A stretch of 64,000 bases of DNA from Alkalihalobacillus sp. AL-G (GCF_030643805.1 NZ_CP094656.1:2852001-2916000), one strand, 5' to 3'; positions 8,636 to 18,678 are shown, numbered from the stretch's first letter. The notes: generated from the sequence alone by a model not told the origin. Numbers and translations are program-made.

Positions 8636-10336
8636 TTAACCAATATAGCTTGCAACCTTATTACGCCCCTGCTGCTTAGCACCTGTATACATTGCCCGGT
8701 CGGCATTTCGAATTAACGTCAACGGGTCTTCTCCTTGCTCAGGTGCTGTTGCTACACCAATACTGACGGTTAAATAAATTTTCTTTTTATGAAAATCACC
8801 TAAATCATTTGATATCGAAAATGTAGTTTGAGAAATATTCTCCCTTAGAAGTTCCGCGATTTGCATGCAATAGTCATGGTTGGTTTCCGGGAGTAAAATG
8901 ACAAATTCTTCTCCGCCATATCTTGCCACAGTTCCTTGATCGCCAATGCTTTCAACTAGACGATCGGCAACCTGACACAACACTTCATTACCAGACTGAT
9001 GTCCAAACGTATCATTTACCCGTTTAAAGTGGTCAATATCTAAAAGGATAAGTGAGAACGTATTTTGGAAAACATCATATTGTTTGTACATATCATAAAG
9101 CCGATCTTCAAAATAGCGATAATTATACAGGTTAGTAAGATGGCAACGCTCGCTTCTTTGTTTCGTCGCTTCATAATTTTTCGCTTTATCTAGTGCGACA
9201 GCAAGGTAGTTAGAAAGGATTTCGAGTATCATAAGATGAGGTTTATCGTAGGCTTTTTTCTGATTGGACGCAAAGGTGATCACTCCAACTACTTCATGAT
9301 TCCGAATCATCGGAACCGAAACGACTGATTGTACAGTAATCGGCAGAAATCCTTTAGAATATTTACGCCATTGATGACGGCCTTCGAACCTTAAGCTCTG
9401 TCCACTTTCCCAAACCTTTCCACTGATTCCTTCGCCTTTAAATAAAAATGGAAGATTGACATTATATGTTCGATCGGATTCATATTTTCGGATGACTGTT
9501 AATTGTGTTTGATCTTCAATATCAAGTATGTAAGCATAATCAACCTTGAGCATCTTAGTTATTCTATTCAGATAAATATCCAGTGTCTCGTCGACTAGTA
9601 GGCTTTCGGTCAGCTCTTGTCCAATCTTGTTCGTAAACTTAAGCAAGTGGTTGATTTTTTGACTGGAATGATACATGTTCACAATAAGGGATATGATTAC
9701 GAACGGAACTCCAACAAACAGAATGGCAGATGTCCCTAGTTGTGAATATAAAATATAGAATGTAATACCGACTGGCAGGATAATCGATTCCATCAACAAT
9801 TCCCAAAGAAAACCCTTATCAAATAACGTATTGCTGGTTTCTTTGTAGAGATTTTTCCTGATCAGATGAAGGACGAGATGATTTGTAATAAGAGCGGTTA
9901 ATGAGTACCCGATTACAGGAATGATTGGAGGATACTCATTCATCCCAAGTCCGCCTATTTCTCCACCGAGAAGGTAGTACACAAGAGCAGAGGCAGCGGA
10001 AACGATCATGAACATGAGTGAGCTCGTCCCATACCGATATAGCGGATATTTCAAATACCATAATGAGGAAAGTATTGTGATTTGAACCATTATCAATTCG
10101 ACGAGAAGGCCAAACTGAAGAAAAATGGCTAAGGATATCCCTTGTATTAAAGAAATGTTCGTTCCTCTTACCTGAATCGGAAATAAAGATACGGTAATCA
10201 TCAAGATTAGCATACCAACAAGATCCAGCCAATAATTTTCTAAGGAAGGGACAGAAAAGGTAAAAAATGCCCATAATATCATTGGCCATGTCAATAAACA
10301 CACGACACTGATCCAATGTTTAGCACTTTTGGTCAT
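8636..10336 (-). CDS. Membrane-bound GAF-GGDEF diguanylate cyclase
   Basis: 566 residues from ATG 10336 (GGGGAGGGG upstream; an ATG 27 bases earlier lacks a good site). About six to seven hydrophobic helices span residues 10-210, followed by a GAF domain (about 225-385) and a GGDEF domain (about 395-565). The active motif is GGEEF in ARYGGEEFVILLPE, compatible with cyclase activity, with IDHFKRVNDTFGH upstream. The usual RxxD inhibitory site before GGEEF is absent (GDQG is seen there), so product inhibition may be lost. No EAL domain is present. It makes c-di-GMP from GTP if active. The location beside pilus genes suggests a link to the MshEN-type PilB. Confidence 0.93.
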   Translation of the reverse strand: MTKSAKHWISVVCLLTWPMILWAFFTFSVPSLENYWLDLVGMLILMITVSLFPIQVRGTNISLIQGISLAIFLQFGLLVELIMVQITILSSLWYLKYPLYRYGTSSLMFMIVSAASALVYYLLGGEIGGLGMNEYPPIIPVIGYSLTALITNHLVLHLIRKNLYKETSNTLFDKGFLWELLMESIILPVGITFYILYSQLGTSAILFVGVPFVIISLIVNMYHSSQKINHLLKFTNKIGQELTESLLVDETLDIYLNRITKMLKVDYAYILDIEDQTQLTVIRKYESDRTYNVNLPFLFKGEGISGKVWESGQSLRFEGRHQWRKYSKGFLPITVQSVVSVPMIRNHEVVGVITFASNQKKAYDKPHLMILEILSNYLAVALDKAKNYEATKQRSERCHLTNLYNYRYFEDRLYDMYKQYDVFQNTFSLILLDIDHFKRVNDTFGHQSGNEVLCQVADRLVESIGDQGTVARYGGEEFVILLPETNHDYCMQIAELLRENISQTTFSISNDLGDFHKKKIYLTVSIGVATAPEQGEDPLTLIRNADRAMYTGAKQQGRNKVASYIG

Positions 10337-10522
10337 CACAATCCCCTCCCCAGGAAATTCCATTCTACAAATTGAGTCAAACGTACTATTTATCTCGTTA
10401 ATGATATTTTAACAAATCTTTTAAAAATTGTAATTATAAAATTAATTTATTACTGATTTTTTTAAAAGAAATAGGCAGCTTAATCCTGGAATAACCCATA
10501 GCGTAAGTACTTTTGCAAAATG

Positions 10523-11824
10523 TCAACTTTTCTTTTCGTGTAAAAAATTTCTTGCCGCTGAGATAAAATAGAGAGATCCAGTAATAATCAATAGGTCATT
10601 CTCACCCATTTGTCCCATTTCTTTGGTAATTGCTAGTTGATAGGTTTCTTCTAGGTCTTTTCTATCAAATCGACATTTATCGTATAATTCTTTGGCCGTG
10701 CTTGCTCTCGGAAAATCAAAGGAAGTGAAAAGGATATGGTCGATGGAGTCATACAGCACTGAAAGCATTTCATCAACAGGCTTGTCTGAAAGGGCACTGA
10801 AAATAATCCGTTTGCGATGCTTCGGAAAATGGCTGACCATCGTTTCCTTCAAGCTCTCTATCCCCTCTTTGTTGTGGGCTCCATCTATATAAATTAATGG
10901 GTAGTCATTCATTTTTTCGAATCTACCCGGCCAACTTGCTTTTGAAAAACCATTATTAATATGTTGGGAATCGATTTTATATCCGTATTTTTCCGATAAT
11001 AACTCAAGCATCATGATCGCCATAGAAGCATTCTTAACCTGATGATTGCCTTGCATGCCAGTAACTAGATCTTGATAGATCCTGTCTGGCGTTTTCACTG
11101 AAAATTTTTCACCACTTACAAGAACACGGTGATCTAGAGTCAAGTACTCTCGGTTTGCAATGTAAACAGGAGCGCCCAACCTTTTTGCTCGTTCATTGAT
11201 GACATTCAACGCTTCCCTCTGGTCAGCACCTGTGACTAACGGTACGGCAGGCTTAATTATCCCGCTTTTTTCATAAGCGATTTGTTCGATGGTGGATCCG
11301 AGTATCGCTGTATGATCATACCCGATATTCGTAATCCCAGTTAAGAGCGGGGTGATCACATTGGTAGAATCCAGCCTCCCGCCAAGTCCTGTTTCAAACA
11401 GAACAATATCCAGTTCCACATACTTTGCAAAATAAACAATAGATAATACCGTGACAACCTCGAACTCGGTTGGAGTGCCAAGATCTGTGGCAGCTACTTT
11501 TTCTGTGATAGGCCTCACTTCATTAGCAACTTTTATCAAGTCATCATCTGAAATAGGGGAACCATTCACCGAAATCCTTTCATTGAACTGCTCGATGTAA
11601 GGTGAGGTAAACGTTCCCACATTATAGCCTGCTTCCTCTAAGGCACACTGCATGAATGTAAGTGTAGAGCCTTTTCCATTTGTTCCCGCTATATGGACAC
11701 ATTTCAAGGTTTCCTCGGGGTTTCCGAGTTCCTCAAGCATGTGTTCCATTCTTAGTAAGCCTGGTTTCATCCCGAAAGCTAACAATTCGTGGATCCAGTG
11801 TAGGGTTTCTTGGTACGTTTTCAT
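10523..11824 (-). CDS. folC: Folylpolyglutamate synthase / dihydrofolate synthase
   Basis: 433 residues from ATG 11824, which has GAGGAG 7 bases upstream and gives the family's MKTYQETLHWI opening. Longer in-frame extensions lack a site. FolC adds glutamate to folates, and in many bacteria also to dihydropteroate, using ATP. The P-loop GTNGKGST sits near residue 45. GRLDSTNVI and the DGAHN motif of the Mur-ligase-like fold are present. It follows valS by 81 bases, as in B. subtilis. The pilus locus begins on its other side. Confidence 0.96.
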   Translation of the reverse strand: MKTYQETLHWIHELLAFGMKPGLLRMEHMLEELGNPEETLKCVHIAGTNGKGSTLTFMQCALEEAGYNVGTFTSPYIEQFNERISVNGSPISDDDLIKVANEVRPITEKVAATDLGTPTEFEVVTVLSIVYFAKYVELDIVLFETGLGGRLDSTNVITPLLTGITNIGYDHTAILGSTIEQIAYEKSGIIKPAVPLVTGADQREALNVINERAKRLGAPVYIANREYLTLDHRVLVSGEKFSVKTPDRIYQDLVTGMQGNHQVKNASMAIMMLELLSEKYGYKIDSQHINNGFSKASWPGRFEKMNDYPLIYIDGAHNKEGIESLKETMVSHFPKHRKRIIFSALSDKPVDEMLSVLYDSIDHILFTSFDFPRASTAKELYDKCRFDRKDLEETYQLAITKEMGQMGENDLLIITGSLYFISAARNFLHEKKS

Positions 11825-11905
11825 TACTGTTCTCCTCGTATAGACACATTTAACATAGCCTTGAAAAAGACGAATCAATTTGATCCGCCTCCTTCTGTCA
11901 TCTTA

Positions 11906-14548
11906 TTATTTCTTCAGTTCATCAATCCGTTCTTGAACCTTTTGACGGTTATCAAGATACGTCCTTTCTTTCTCACGCTCTTCAGCTACCACTTTTTCTG
12001 GCGCCTTTTTCATAAATCCTTCATTATTCAATTTCTTTTGTACACGATCAACCTCTGAATTCCACTTTTCCAATTCTTTTTCGAGTCGGCTTATTTCCTC
12101 GTCAATATTTATTAAGCCTTTTAACGGAAGGAAAATTTCTACTCCACTTAAAACTGAGGTCATTGCCTTCTCTGGTGCTTCTAAGTCTAAAGCTATCTTA
12201 AGTGGTTCTGGATTACAGAAACGCTCTAAATACGTTCCGTTACGTTTTAGTTTATCGAGCGTCTTTTCTTCGTGAGGTTTAAGTTGTATTTCAATCGGCT
12301 TGCTTGGTGGTACATTCATTTCTGAACGGGTATTACGTACAGAACGAATGATCTCTGTTATAAGTTTCATTTCTTTAGCAGAATCTTCAAAATGAAGATC
12401 CTCTCTTTTTTCCGGCCAATGCGCGATCGTAATTGACTCGCCTTCATGGGGAATATGCTGCCAAATTTCCTCTGTAATGAAAGGCATGAATGGATGCAAA
12501 AGTCTTAGCGTTTGGTCAAGTACATAGGCGAGAACGGATCGAGTCGTTTTCTTTTGTTGTTCATCATCACCGTAGAGTGGTAATTTAGCCATTTCAATAT
12601 ACCAATCACAAAAATCATCCCAAATGAAGTTATAAAGCGCTCGGCCAACTTCGCCAAATTCATAGGCATCAATCAGCTTTGTAACCGATTCGATCGTCTC
12701 GTTAAGGCGAGTTAGGATCCATTTATCAGCAAGCGATTTTTCACCTGTTAGATCAATCTCCTCGTAAGCCAACCCATCCATGTTCATAAGAGCAAAGCGA
12801 GAAGCGTTCCAAATCTTGTTCCCGAAGTTCCACGTTGATTCAACCTTTTCCCAATAAAAACGCAAATCATTTCCTGGAGAGCTTCCGGTTGATAGGAAAA
12901 ATCGTAATGAGTCTGCACCGTATTTATCAATAACATCCATCGGGTCCACACCATTACCAAGTGATTTACTCATTTTGCGCCCTTCAGCATCCCTCACTAG
13001 TCCGTGAATCAACACATCCTTGAATGGTCGCTCTCCGGTAAATTCTAATCCTTGAAAAATCATTCGAGCGACCCAGAAAAAGATGATGTCATAGCCAGTA
13101 ACGAGTACATCCGTTGAATAGTAGCGTTTATAATCTGGAGCTGACTCATCTGGCCACCCCATCGTAGAAAACGGCCACAATGCTGAACTGAACCAAGTAT
13201 CAAGCACATCTTCATCCTGTTTCCAGTTTTCAATGTCTTTCGGTGCTGTTCTACCAACATAAACTTCTCCAGTTTCCTTATGGTACCAGGCCGGGATACG
13301 ATGACCCCACCATAGCTGTCTACTGATGCACCAATCACGGATATTTTCAATCCAATGTAAATACGTTTTTTCAAAGCGATCTGGAACAAAATGCGTTTTA
13401 TCATCAGATTTCTGTAATTCGATCGCTTTTTTTGCGAGCGGTTGCATTTTTACGAACCATTGTGTAGATAAATACGGTTCAACAACCGCGCCGCTACGCT
13501 CTGAATGACCTACAGAATGCATATGTTCTTCAATTTTAAATATAACACCTTGATCTTGTAAGTCTTTAACGATTTGTTTACGACATTCAAATCGGTCCAT
13601 TCCATTGTATTTTCCTGCTTGCTCGTTCATTGTTCCATCTTCATTCATGACGAGAACACGTTCTAGATTGTGACGGTTTCCAATTTCAAAGTCATTCGGG
13701 TCATGTGCAGGTGTGATTTTAACTGCACCAGATCCAAACTCCATATCAACATAATCGTCAGCAACGATATCGATTTCACGGTTGACGATAGGAAGAATGA
13801 CCTTTTTCCCAATCAAGTGCTTATAGCGTTCATCTTCAGGATGGACTGCAACCGCTGTATCGCCAAGCATTGTCTCAGGACGTGTTGTTGCGATTTCGAT
13901 ATACCCGCTGCCATCTACAAGTGGATATTTCATATGATAGAAGGCGCCTTGAACATCCTTATAAATAACTTCAATATCCGAGAGTGCCGTTTTTGTTTTT
14001 GGATCCCAGTTAATAATATACTCCCCACGGTAAATCAAGTCTTTTTCGTATAATGTAACGAACACTTCTTTTACAGCGTCAGACAGGCCTTCATCCAAGG
14101 TGAAACGTTCTCTAGAGTAATCCAAGGACAGCCCTAGTTTCGACCATTGTTTTCGAATGAATTCCGCATAATCATGCTTCCATTCCCATGATTTTTCGAG
14201 AAACTTTTCTCGGCCAAGCTCGTATCGATTCGTGCCTTCTTCACGCAGCTTCCCCTCTACCTTTGCCTGTGTCGCAATTCCCGCATGGTCCATACCCGGC
14301 AGCCAAAGTGCATCAAAGCCCTGCATACGCTTTGTTCGGATAAGAATATCCTGTAATGTTGTATCCCAAGCGTGACCAAGGTGAAGTCTCCCAGTAACGT
14401 TCGGCGGTGGGATTACGATTGTATAAGGCTCCTTCTTTTCGTCACCAGTTGCTTCAAAAAACTTACCATCAAGCCAATACTGATACCATTTTGTCTCTGT
14501 TTGCTTCGGGTCGTATTTTGTCGGCATCGAAACCTCTTGTTTATTCAT
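11906..14548 (-). CDS. valS: Valyl-tRNA synthetase
   Basis: 880 residues, full length for a bacterial class Ia ValRS. The HIGH-type signature appears as RLHLGHAWD near residue 50 and the KMSKS loop as [11 protein letters not shown] near 525. An editing CP1 domain lies between ([17 protein letters not shown]), and a C-terminal coiled coil spans about 805-880. The ATG has GGAGGAG six bases upstream. The gene lies downstream of a T-box leader, so transcription should rise when tRNA-Val is uncharged. An alternative ATG 8 codons further in is less well placed. Confidence 0.98.
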   Translation of the reverse strand: MNKQEVSMPTKYDPKQTETKWYQYWLDGKFFEATGDEKKEPYTIVIPPPNVTGRLHLGHAWDTTLQDILIRTKRMQGFDALWLPGMDHAGIATQAKVEGKLREEGTNRYELGREKFLEKSWEWKHDYAEFIRKQWSKLGLSLDYSRERFTLDEGLSDAVKEVFVTLYEKDLIYRGEYIINWDPKTKTALSDIEVIYKDVQGAFYHMKYPLVDGSGYIEIATTRPETMLGDTAVAVHPEDERYKHLIGKKVILPIVNREIDIVADDYVDMEFGSGAVKITPAHDPNDFEIGNRHNLERVLVMNEDGTMNEQAGKYNGMDRFECRKQIVKDLQDQGVIFKIEEHMHSVGHSERSGAVVEPYLSTQWFVKMQPLAKKAIELQKSDDKTHFVPDRFEKTYLHWIENIRDWCISRQLWWGHRIPAWYHKETGEVYVGRTAPKDIENWKQDEDVLDTWFSSALWPFSTMGWPDESAPDYKRYYSTDVLVTGYDIIFFWVARMIFQGLEFTGERPFKDVLIHGLVRDAEGRKMSKSLGNGVDPMDVIDKYGADSLRFFLSTGSSPGNDLRFYWEKVESTWNFGNKIWNASRFALMNMDGLAYEEIDLTGEKSLADKWILTRLNETIESVTKLIDAYEFGEVGRALYNFIWDDFCDWYIEMAKLPLYGDDEQQKKTTRSVLAYVLDQTLRLLHPFMPFITEEIWQHIPHEGESITIAHWPEKREDLHFEDSAKEMKLITEIIRSVRNTRSEMNVPPSKPIEIQLKPHEEKTLDKLKRNGTYLERFCNPEPLKIALDLEAPEKAMTSVLSGVEIFLPLKGLINIDEEISRLEKELEKWNSEVDRVQKKLNNEGFMKKAPEKVVAEEREKERTYLDNRQKVQERIDELKK

Positions 14549-14656
14549 GGCTACTCCTCCTTGATTCGATTTAATTTTTTCAAACGATGAATTTAACTTC
14601 GATTGTGCTCACTTCTTACCGATGGTACAGTCCGTATCTGACTTTTCCTGAAAACT

Positions 14657-14932
14657 AAAAAAACCTCTTTCCATCCTCAAAGGACGAAAGAAGTTCGCGG
14701 TACCACCTTTGTTTACAGTTTAATGATGCATCAAAAATAAAACTGTACACTTGATTATGGATAACGGCATTTAATCCGACTTTTCCTACTGAATAGTCAT
14801 CGTTCAGAAAAGTTGCTCCAGGGCGACATTCGACTGCTACATCCTAAGAAATCTCTCAGCTACTGATTTCTCTCTCTAAAGGGGTCACACTCTACTCTTC
14901 CCTATCTTCGCTACATATACAAATTTTAAGTA
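14657..14932 (-). promoter_or_regulatory. T-box leader of valS
   Basis: On the minus strand the leader contains AAGGTGGTACCGCG (14696-14709), the T-box core that pairs with the acceptor end of uncharged tRNA. An intrinsic terminator follows at about 14657-14692: a hairpin of about 13 pairs followed by seven U. Upstream is the long Stem I region expected of T-boxes. I could not place the specifier codon with certainty; a valine GTC lies in the Stem I part. Position directly before valS fixes the likely amino acid. Confidence 0.93.
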
Positions 14933-14938
14933 TTATTC

Positions 14939-14968
14939 ATTTTACCTTTATAAATGGATAATCGTCAA
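14939..14968 (-). promoter_or_regulatory. Sigma-A-type promoter of the valS leader
   Basis: TTGACG, an 18-base spacer, then TAAAAT on the minus strand. Transcription would start near 14932, at the head of the T-box leader. Confidence 0.7.
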
Positions 14969-15086
14969 TAGGCTTTCCACATTTTATTGGTTTTAAACAA
15001 AAATGGGCACCTATTTTTCTCTTTTTCATATCTTGTTATAAAAAGGTGGCCAGCTTTTAATCCTTTAGTGAAAGGAAATCTGTCCT

Positions 15087-15284
15087 ATGCGAAGAAGACG
15101 GAGCTTCAATAAATACCGATTCTATCATCATTTGCGTCAGTTTCGGAGCATATGCGAGCAATTTATATTTCCTTTGCTGATCTTTCAAGCGATACGCACC
15201 CTCCTGTTTCCATCTGCTTTCGACATTGTACTCGTACTCATCCTTCTTGCACTTCATCTCGCCACCTATTATGAACTGTGGTGA
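15087..15284 (+). CDS. Small membrane protein of unknown function
   Basis: 65 residues: a strongly basic start (MRRRRSFNKYRFYHH), then two hydrophobic stretches around residues 26-40 and 45-60, ending TYYELW. AAAGGA lies about 10 bases before the ATG. It is convergent with ysxE and divergent from the valS leader. An overlapping minus-strand frame (15057-15293) is less protein-like. I do not recognise the family. The basic-then-hydrophobic pattern and the ribosome binding site support a real gene; its role is unknown. Confidence 0.5.
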   Translation: MRRRRSFNKYRFYHHLRQFRSICEQFIFPLLIFQAIRTLLFPSAFDIVLVLILLALHLATYYELW

Positions 15285-15296
15285 ACGGTGCACAAA

Positions 15297-15336
15297 AAAG
15301 AAAATGGGCTTAACTGTATGTCGTTAGCCCATTTCC
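15297..15336 (-). terminator. Terminator of the spoVID-ysxE unit
   Basis: Arms AAATGGGCT and AAGCCCATTT, then TCTTTTTT on the minus strand. The first arm includes the last codons and stop of ysxE, so the stem overlaps the coding end. Confidence 0.75.
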
Positions 15337-16325
15337 GTAATTGGTTGAAGGATTTGATTTGCAAAGCGATCGAGTGATCTCATGACATTCAATTTACGGT
15401 CAAGCTTTCGCACAAGCTCTAATTGTGACAGGTCGTGTGTCCCCTGGTACGTTTGAATTGTTGAAAATACCGGTTCAGGGAACTTCAAATAGCTTGCAAG
15501 CAGTAATTTCTCCTCGGGAAGTAACGGAAGGTGGCGCTCATATTGTCCGAGCCATTCCAACGCAACCTGCTCCTCCCACTCGGGATAATGGGCAGCTGTT
15601 CGAAAGAAATAAGCTAAGTCTCGAACAGGAGTATCAAGGATCGCCCTTTCAAAATTGATAAAGTTACCTTCACCAAGCTGGTCTACGACAATATGACCGC
15701 GAAATGGTCTGCCGTGACACATTACACTTCGATAACGCTTTTGTTCTTCACAGCTCTGATACCAACTGATAACGTGTTGTTTAGCGTCCTCCGCCATTCT
15801 CATCAATCGATGAAACTGAGAAAGATACCGAAGTTCAAAGGGTGAAATGTACGTTTGTCGCTCAGAAAGCTCAGTAAACCGCTCCATCTCTAGCTGCCTT
15901 TGTTCAAACCGTTGGATCAACGCATTGTAAGAATCCTTGACAACCTCATCTGAAAAGGACTGGGCTTTTACCGTATGAGAATGAAGTTTTCCAAGTTCAT
16001 CTATTATAAAATCTTCATACTGGAAACCAGACCTTGCCTCATGGTCACACCACCTGGTTAAATAGAAAGAATGATACCCATTTGTAACGTTCGAATCACC
16101 GTATTTTGTCGGAACGATAGGAACGACATGGTGATATCCTATCTCATTCAGTCTATTCATACAGTGTAAAAACCAATCCAACTGCTCTTTATTCATGTTC
16201 GTTTTTTTTAATGCATACGTACCACGACTTGTTGTAATTTTTTGAACCTGGCCATACGACTCGATTCTTTCTGGGTAAAGGTCATAATAATATAGAATTA
16301 CTCCATCAACAGAAGCCGCATTCAT
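15324..16325 (-). CDS. ysxE: YsxE-like spore coat protein with kinase-like fold
   Basis: 333 residues, similar in size and position to B. subtilis YsxE, the gene after spoVID. The CotS/YsxE family has an aminoglycoside-phosphotransferase-like fold: ALKKTNMN as the lysine strand near residue 37, VMCHGRPFRGHIVV as the catalytic-loop position, and NFERAILDTPVRDLAYFF after it. The catalytic HxD of active kinases appears as HGRP, so activity is doubtful. Its ATG overlaps the preceding stop by 4 bases. YsxE is a spore coat component, and expression during sporulation is assumed from the family. Confidence 0.88.
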   Translation of the reverse strand: MNAASVDGVILYYYDLYPERIESYGQVQKITTSRGTYALKKTNMNKEQLDWFLHCMNRLNEIGYHHVVPIVPTKYGDSNVTNGYHSFYLTRWCDHEARSGFQYEDFIIDELGKLHSHTVKAQSFSDEVVKDSYNALIQRFEQRQLEMERFTELSERQTYISPFELRYLSQFHRLMRMAEDAKQHVISWYQSCEEQKRYRSVMCHGRPFRGHIVVDQLGEGNFINFERAILDTPVRDLAYFFRTAAHYPEWEEQVALEWLGQYERHLPLLPEEKLLLASYLKFPEPVFSTIQTYQGTHDLSQLELVRKLDRKLNVMRSLDRFANQILQPITEMG

Positions 16326-17239
16326 CGTATCACCTTCTTTGCACGACGATTGATCCAGGCGTATACTTCTTCCACAAGCCTAAGATTCGTTTCCCACTCT
16401 TGTTCAAAACGATCAAGAATTTGTTTTGATTGCTCCGGTCCTGCATTTTCCATCCGTCCCATGCACTTCTGAACCTCTCTAGGTGCAATCAACTCAGCAA
16501 CGATAAGCTGGTCGTAGCCACCGGTAAGTGTAAATCGGTCATCAATGTGGTCCAACAAAGCATGAACGGATCTTGTATCCGTTGATTGATGCCAGTCTGC
16601 TAATAAACTCCCTACCCCTTGAAGCCCAGCCTCCGGATAGTGATTCCCCCCTTGCCAAAACAAATAACCATGGACTCTTTTCCCTTGATTAACGGATAAC
16701 GAGGATTCTAAAATCGGTTTTGGTAGGTGTCGATACTGTTCAAAAATTTCCTGAACCATGTTAAGTCGGCGTTTTGCTTCCGGTAAACTTTTACGAATCA
16801 TAGTGAGATTCGTATCCATACGGTTTGAGTCCTCCAAATTATCAAGGATATTTAGCGTTGTAGATTCGTGGACTCCCTGGTAATGTGGATGCTCTACACC
16901 AAAGGCAAGCATTTCTCCAATAAACCTTCCCCATATATGTTCATGATTCTGTTTCGGAAAAGAATCAAAATACACATCATGAAGGGTTAAGAAGCCATCC
17001 TCTAAAGGAACAAACCACCTACCCTCTACTGTATGATGCATCCGATCCACTAATACTTGATCATGTTCAGCTTGGTTTCTCCACGCATGGTGCCAGTTCA
17101 TCAATGCTTCATCCGACCAATATCGTACACGTTTCACTCCACAATCCGACTCTAATAACTCATTGGTTTGCTTCCATCTTGATGGTGTCAAAGAAAAATT
17201 CTTATCGATGAGCTCTAGAACATCCATGCTCATAGTCAC
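16322..17239 (-). CDS. CotS/YsxE-related degenerate kinase-like protein
   Basis: 305 residues between spoVID and ysxE, overlapping ysxE by 4 bases. Composition and spacing resemble the CotS family: RVHGYLFWQGGNHYPEAGLQ occupies the catalytic-loop region, but no HxD or DFG-like acid pair is clear. The conserved tryptophan-rich start (RYWSDEALMNWHHAWR) looks like the N-lobe. Start could be GTG 17239 or ATG 17233; AGGTTGG lies upstream. B. subtilis has no gene between spoVID and ysxE, so this may be a diverged duplicate. A spore coat role is inferred from the neighbours only. Confidence 0.65.
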   Translation of the reverse strand: MTMSMDVLELIDKNFSLTPSRWKQTNELLESDCGVKRVRYWSDEALMNWHHAWRNQAEHDQVLVDRMHHTVEGRWFVPLEDGFLTLHDVYFDSFPKQNHEHIWGRFIGEMLAFGVEHPHYQGVHESTTLNILDNLEDSNRMDTNLTMIRKSLPEAKRRLNMVQEIFEQYRHLPKPILESSLSVNQGKRVHGYLFWQGGNHYPEAGLQGVGSLLADWHQSTDTRSVHALLDHIDDRFTLTGGYDQLIVAELIAPREVQKCMGRMENAGPEQSKQILDRFEQEWETNLRLVEEVYAWINRRAKKVIR

Positions 17240-17245
17240 ACCAAC

Positions 17246-18343
17246 CTAACGTGTAGCTGAAACTGGGATGTATAGGATTTGTCCTTCTTCAATTTCTTCA
17301 CTATCCAAACGGTTTACACGTACTAACTGGCTCGTCGGTACATCATACTTTCCAGCTATGGTCTCTAAGGAATCTCCCGCCTGGGTAATGCACATCTTTA
17401 ATTTTGTCAATGCTTCGTCATCTCTAGTCAGCATTTTAGTTAAATAAAGCGCATTTTCCTCACGTGGTGCTTTTTGAGAGGTTGGTTCATCTTCATCAGT
17501 ATATTCAACCTCAGCATGTTCAACGTATTCATTTTCACCGTGTTCATCAGCACGATCTTCTTCATATTCATAATAATTATATTGTTCGTCATTGTTCATC
17601 TCGAAATCAGTTTCTTCTTCCTCAAAGTTGTTTGTAAACTGGGGTTGAGCATCGCGCATAAAATGTGAAGAATAAGCTTTCGGTTGTTCATAACGAGCTT
17701 CGTCAGATCGACTAGCAAATTCAACCGAAGGCTCACGATTCTCAACTCTCTTTTCTTCGATCGGGTTATCTTCTGTTGCTTGTTCCGGTTTACGGCGTGA
17801 TTCAAATTCAAGTATCGGAAATGGGTTTGTCGGGACTTCTGAAAACTCAGTGTCATCTTCGCTGTTATAATTCTCGGTATAATCATTCGTGGTGTCATTG
17901 GATTGGCTCTCATAAATTCCAGAAATCGATACGGAAGCGGATACCTCTAAGCAAGATGGTGACGGTAGTTCATAGTCAAAATTATCTACAGTGACGTATA
18001 GATCCTCCATCTGAGGTACGCGGTTTTTCGGTATCGTAACATCAACTGGAAATCGATGCTCAAGCTGAACGGATTCCTCAGATGAATCAGATAACTGGGA
18101 GAACGAACGATAGGTCAATTGATCATTTGATCCATCCGATTTATCCTGATTTAAAGTTGCGGAAGGACGGTATTCACCTGTTAAATACAAATTCCCTTTA
18201 ATAAGAACTTGATCACCGCTTTCTTCAATCGTTACATCAGGATTCAGTGCAACTGTAAATAGTTCATCGACCTCCTGTCCCTTCTTTAACCAAACGGATT
18301 CCTCTATTGAAAAATTCAAGCTGGACTGTTCACGCTCTGTCAA
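17246..18343 (-). CDS. spoVID: Spore coat morphogenetic protein SpoVID
   Basis: 365 residues. The N-terminal domain (FSIEESVWLKKGQEVDELFT ... LTGEY) matches the SpoVID encasement region. The middle is very acidic and low in complexity (Glu/Asp/Tyr-rich, about residues 200-300). A LysM domain ends the protein (about 318-362, DSLETIAGKYDVPTSQLV). The start is TTG 18343 with GGGGGA 8 bases upstream. SpoVID drives coat encasement around the forespore. A possible sigma-E-like promoter, GGTATAAA-13-CATACATC on the minus strand at 18386-18414, is weak evidence for sporulation control. Confidence 0.92.
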   Translation of the reverse strand: MTEREQSSLNFSIEESVWLKKGQEVDELFTVALNPDVTIEESGDQVLIKGNLYLTGEYRPSATLNQDKSDGSNDQLTYRSFSQLSDSSEESVQLEHRFPVDVTIPKNRVPQMEDLYVTVDNFDYELPSPSCLEVSASVSISGIYESQSNDTTNDYTENYNSEDDTEFSEVPTNPFPILEFESRRKPEQATEDNPIEEKRVENREPSVEFASRSDEARYEQPKAYSSHFMRDAQPQFTNNFEEEETDFEMNNDEQYNYYEYEEDRADEHGENEYVEHAEVEYTDEDEPTSQKAPREENALYLTKMLTRDDEALTKLKMCITQAGDSLETIAGKYDVPTSQLVRVNRLDSEEIEEGQILYIPVSATR

Positions 18344-18678
18344 TGCAGGGTCCCCCTCTCATCGCAATTATTCCTGTACAATACAGATGTATGTGTAGGA
18401 GCAGATTTTATACCTAAAAAGAGTTGTACAGATTGAAATGAAAGAAATAAGAACACTTCATAATAGGGAGTACCCTTTCAACTTTATCAACCAATTCAGA
18501 AATGTCCTCTGAGAACATTCATCACTCCGCTTGACCGATTTTTGTCCTCACTCTGAGGACGATTTTTCACTACACTTGAACAGACTTTATCCTTAGAACC
18601 TTGACAGTACACCTATTTTTCAGCGTAAAAAAACTGACATTCGCCGGACCGGTTGAAGTAGCTTTTTTAGGTGAAGTA
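18344..18678. other. Gene-free region upstream of spoVID
   Basis: No credible ORF. A candidate sigma-E promoter lies at 18386-18414. Around 18504-18590 two imperfect copies of a roughly 40-base unit begin GTCCTC...CTGAG and end near TTTATCCT/TTTTGTCCT, probably a decayed tandem repeat. Nothing else recognised. Confidence 0.4.

Noticed and set aside
15057-15293. 78-codon minus-strand ORF opposite the small plus-strand membrane ORF
   Set aside because: No good ribosome binding site, and it is largely the antisense of the hydrophobic frame, which has the better site.
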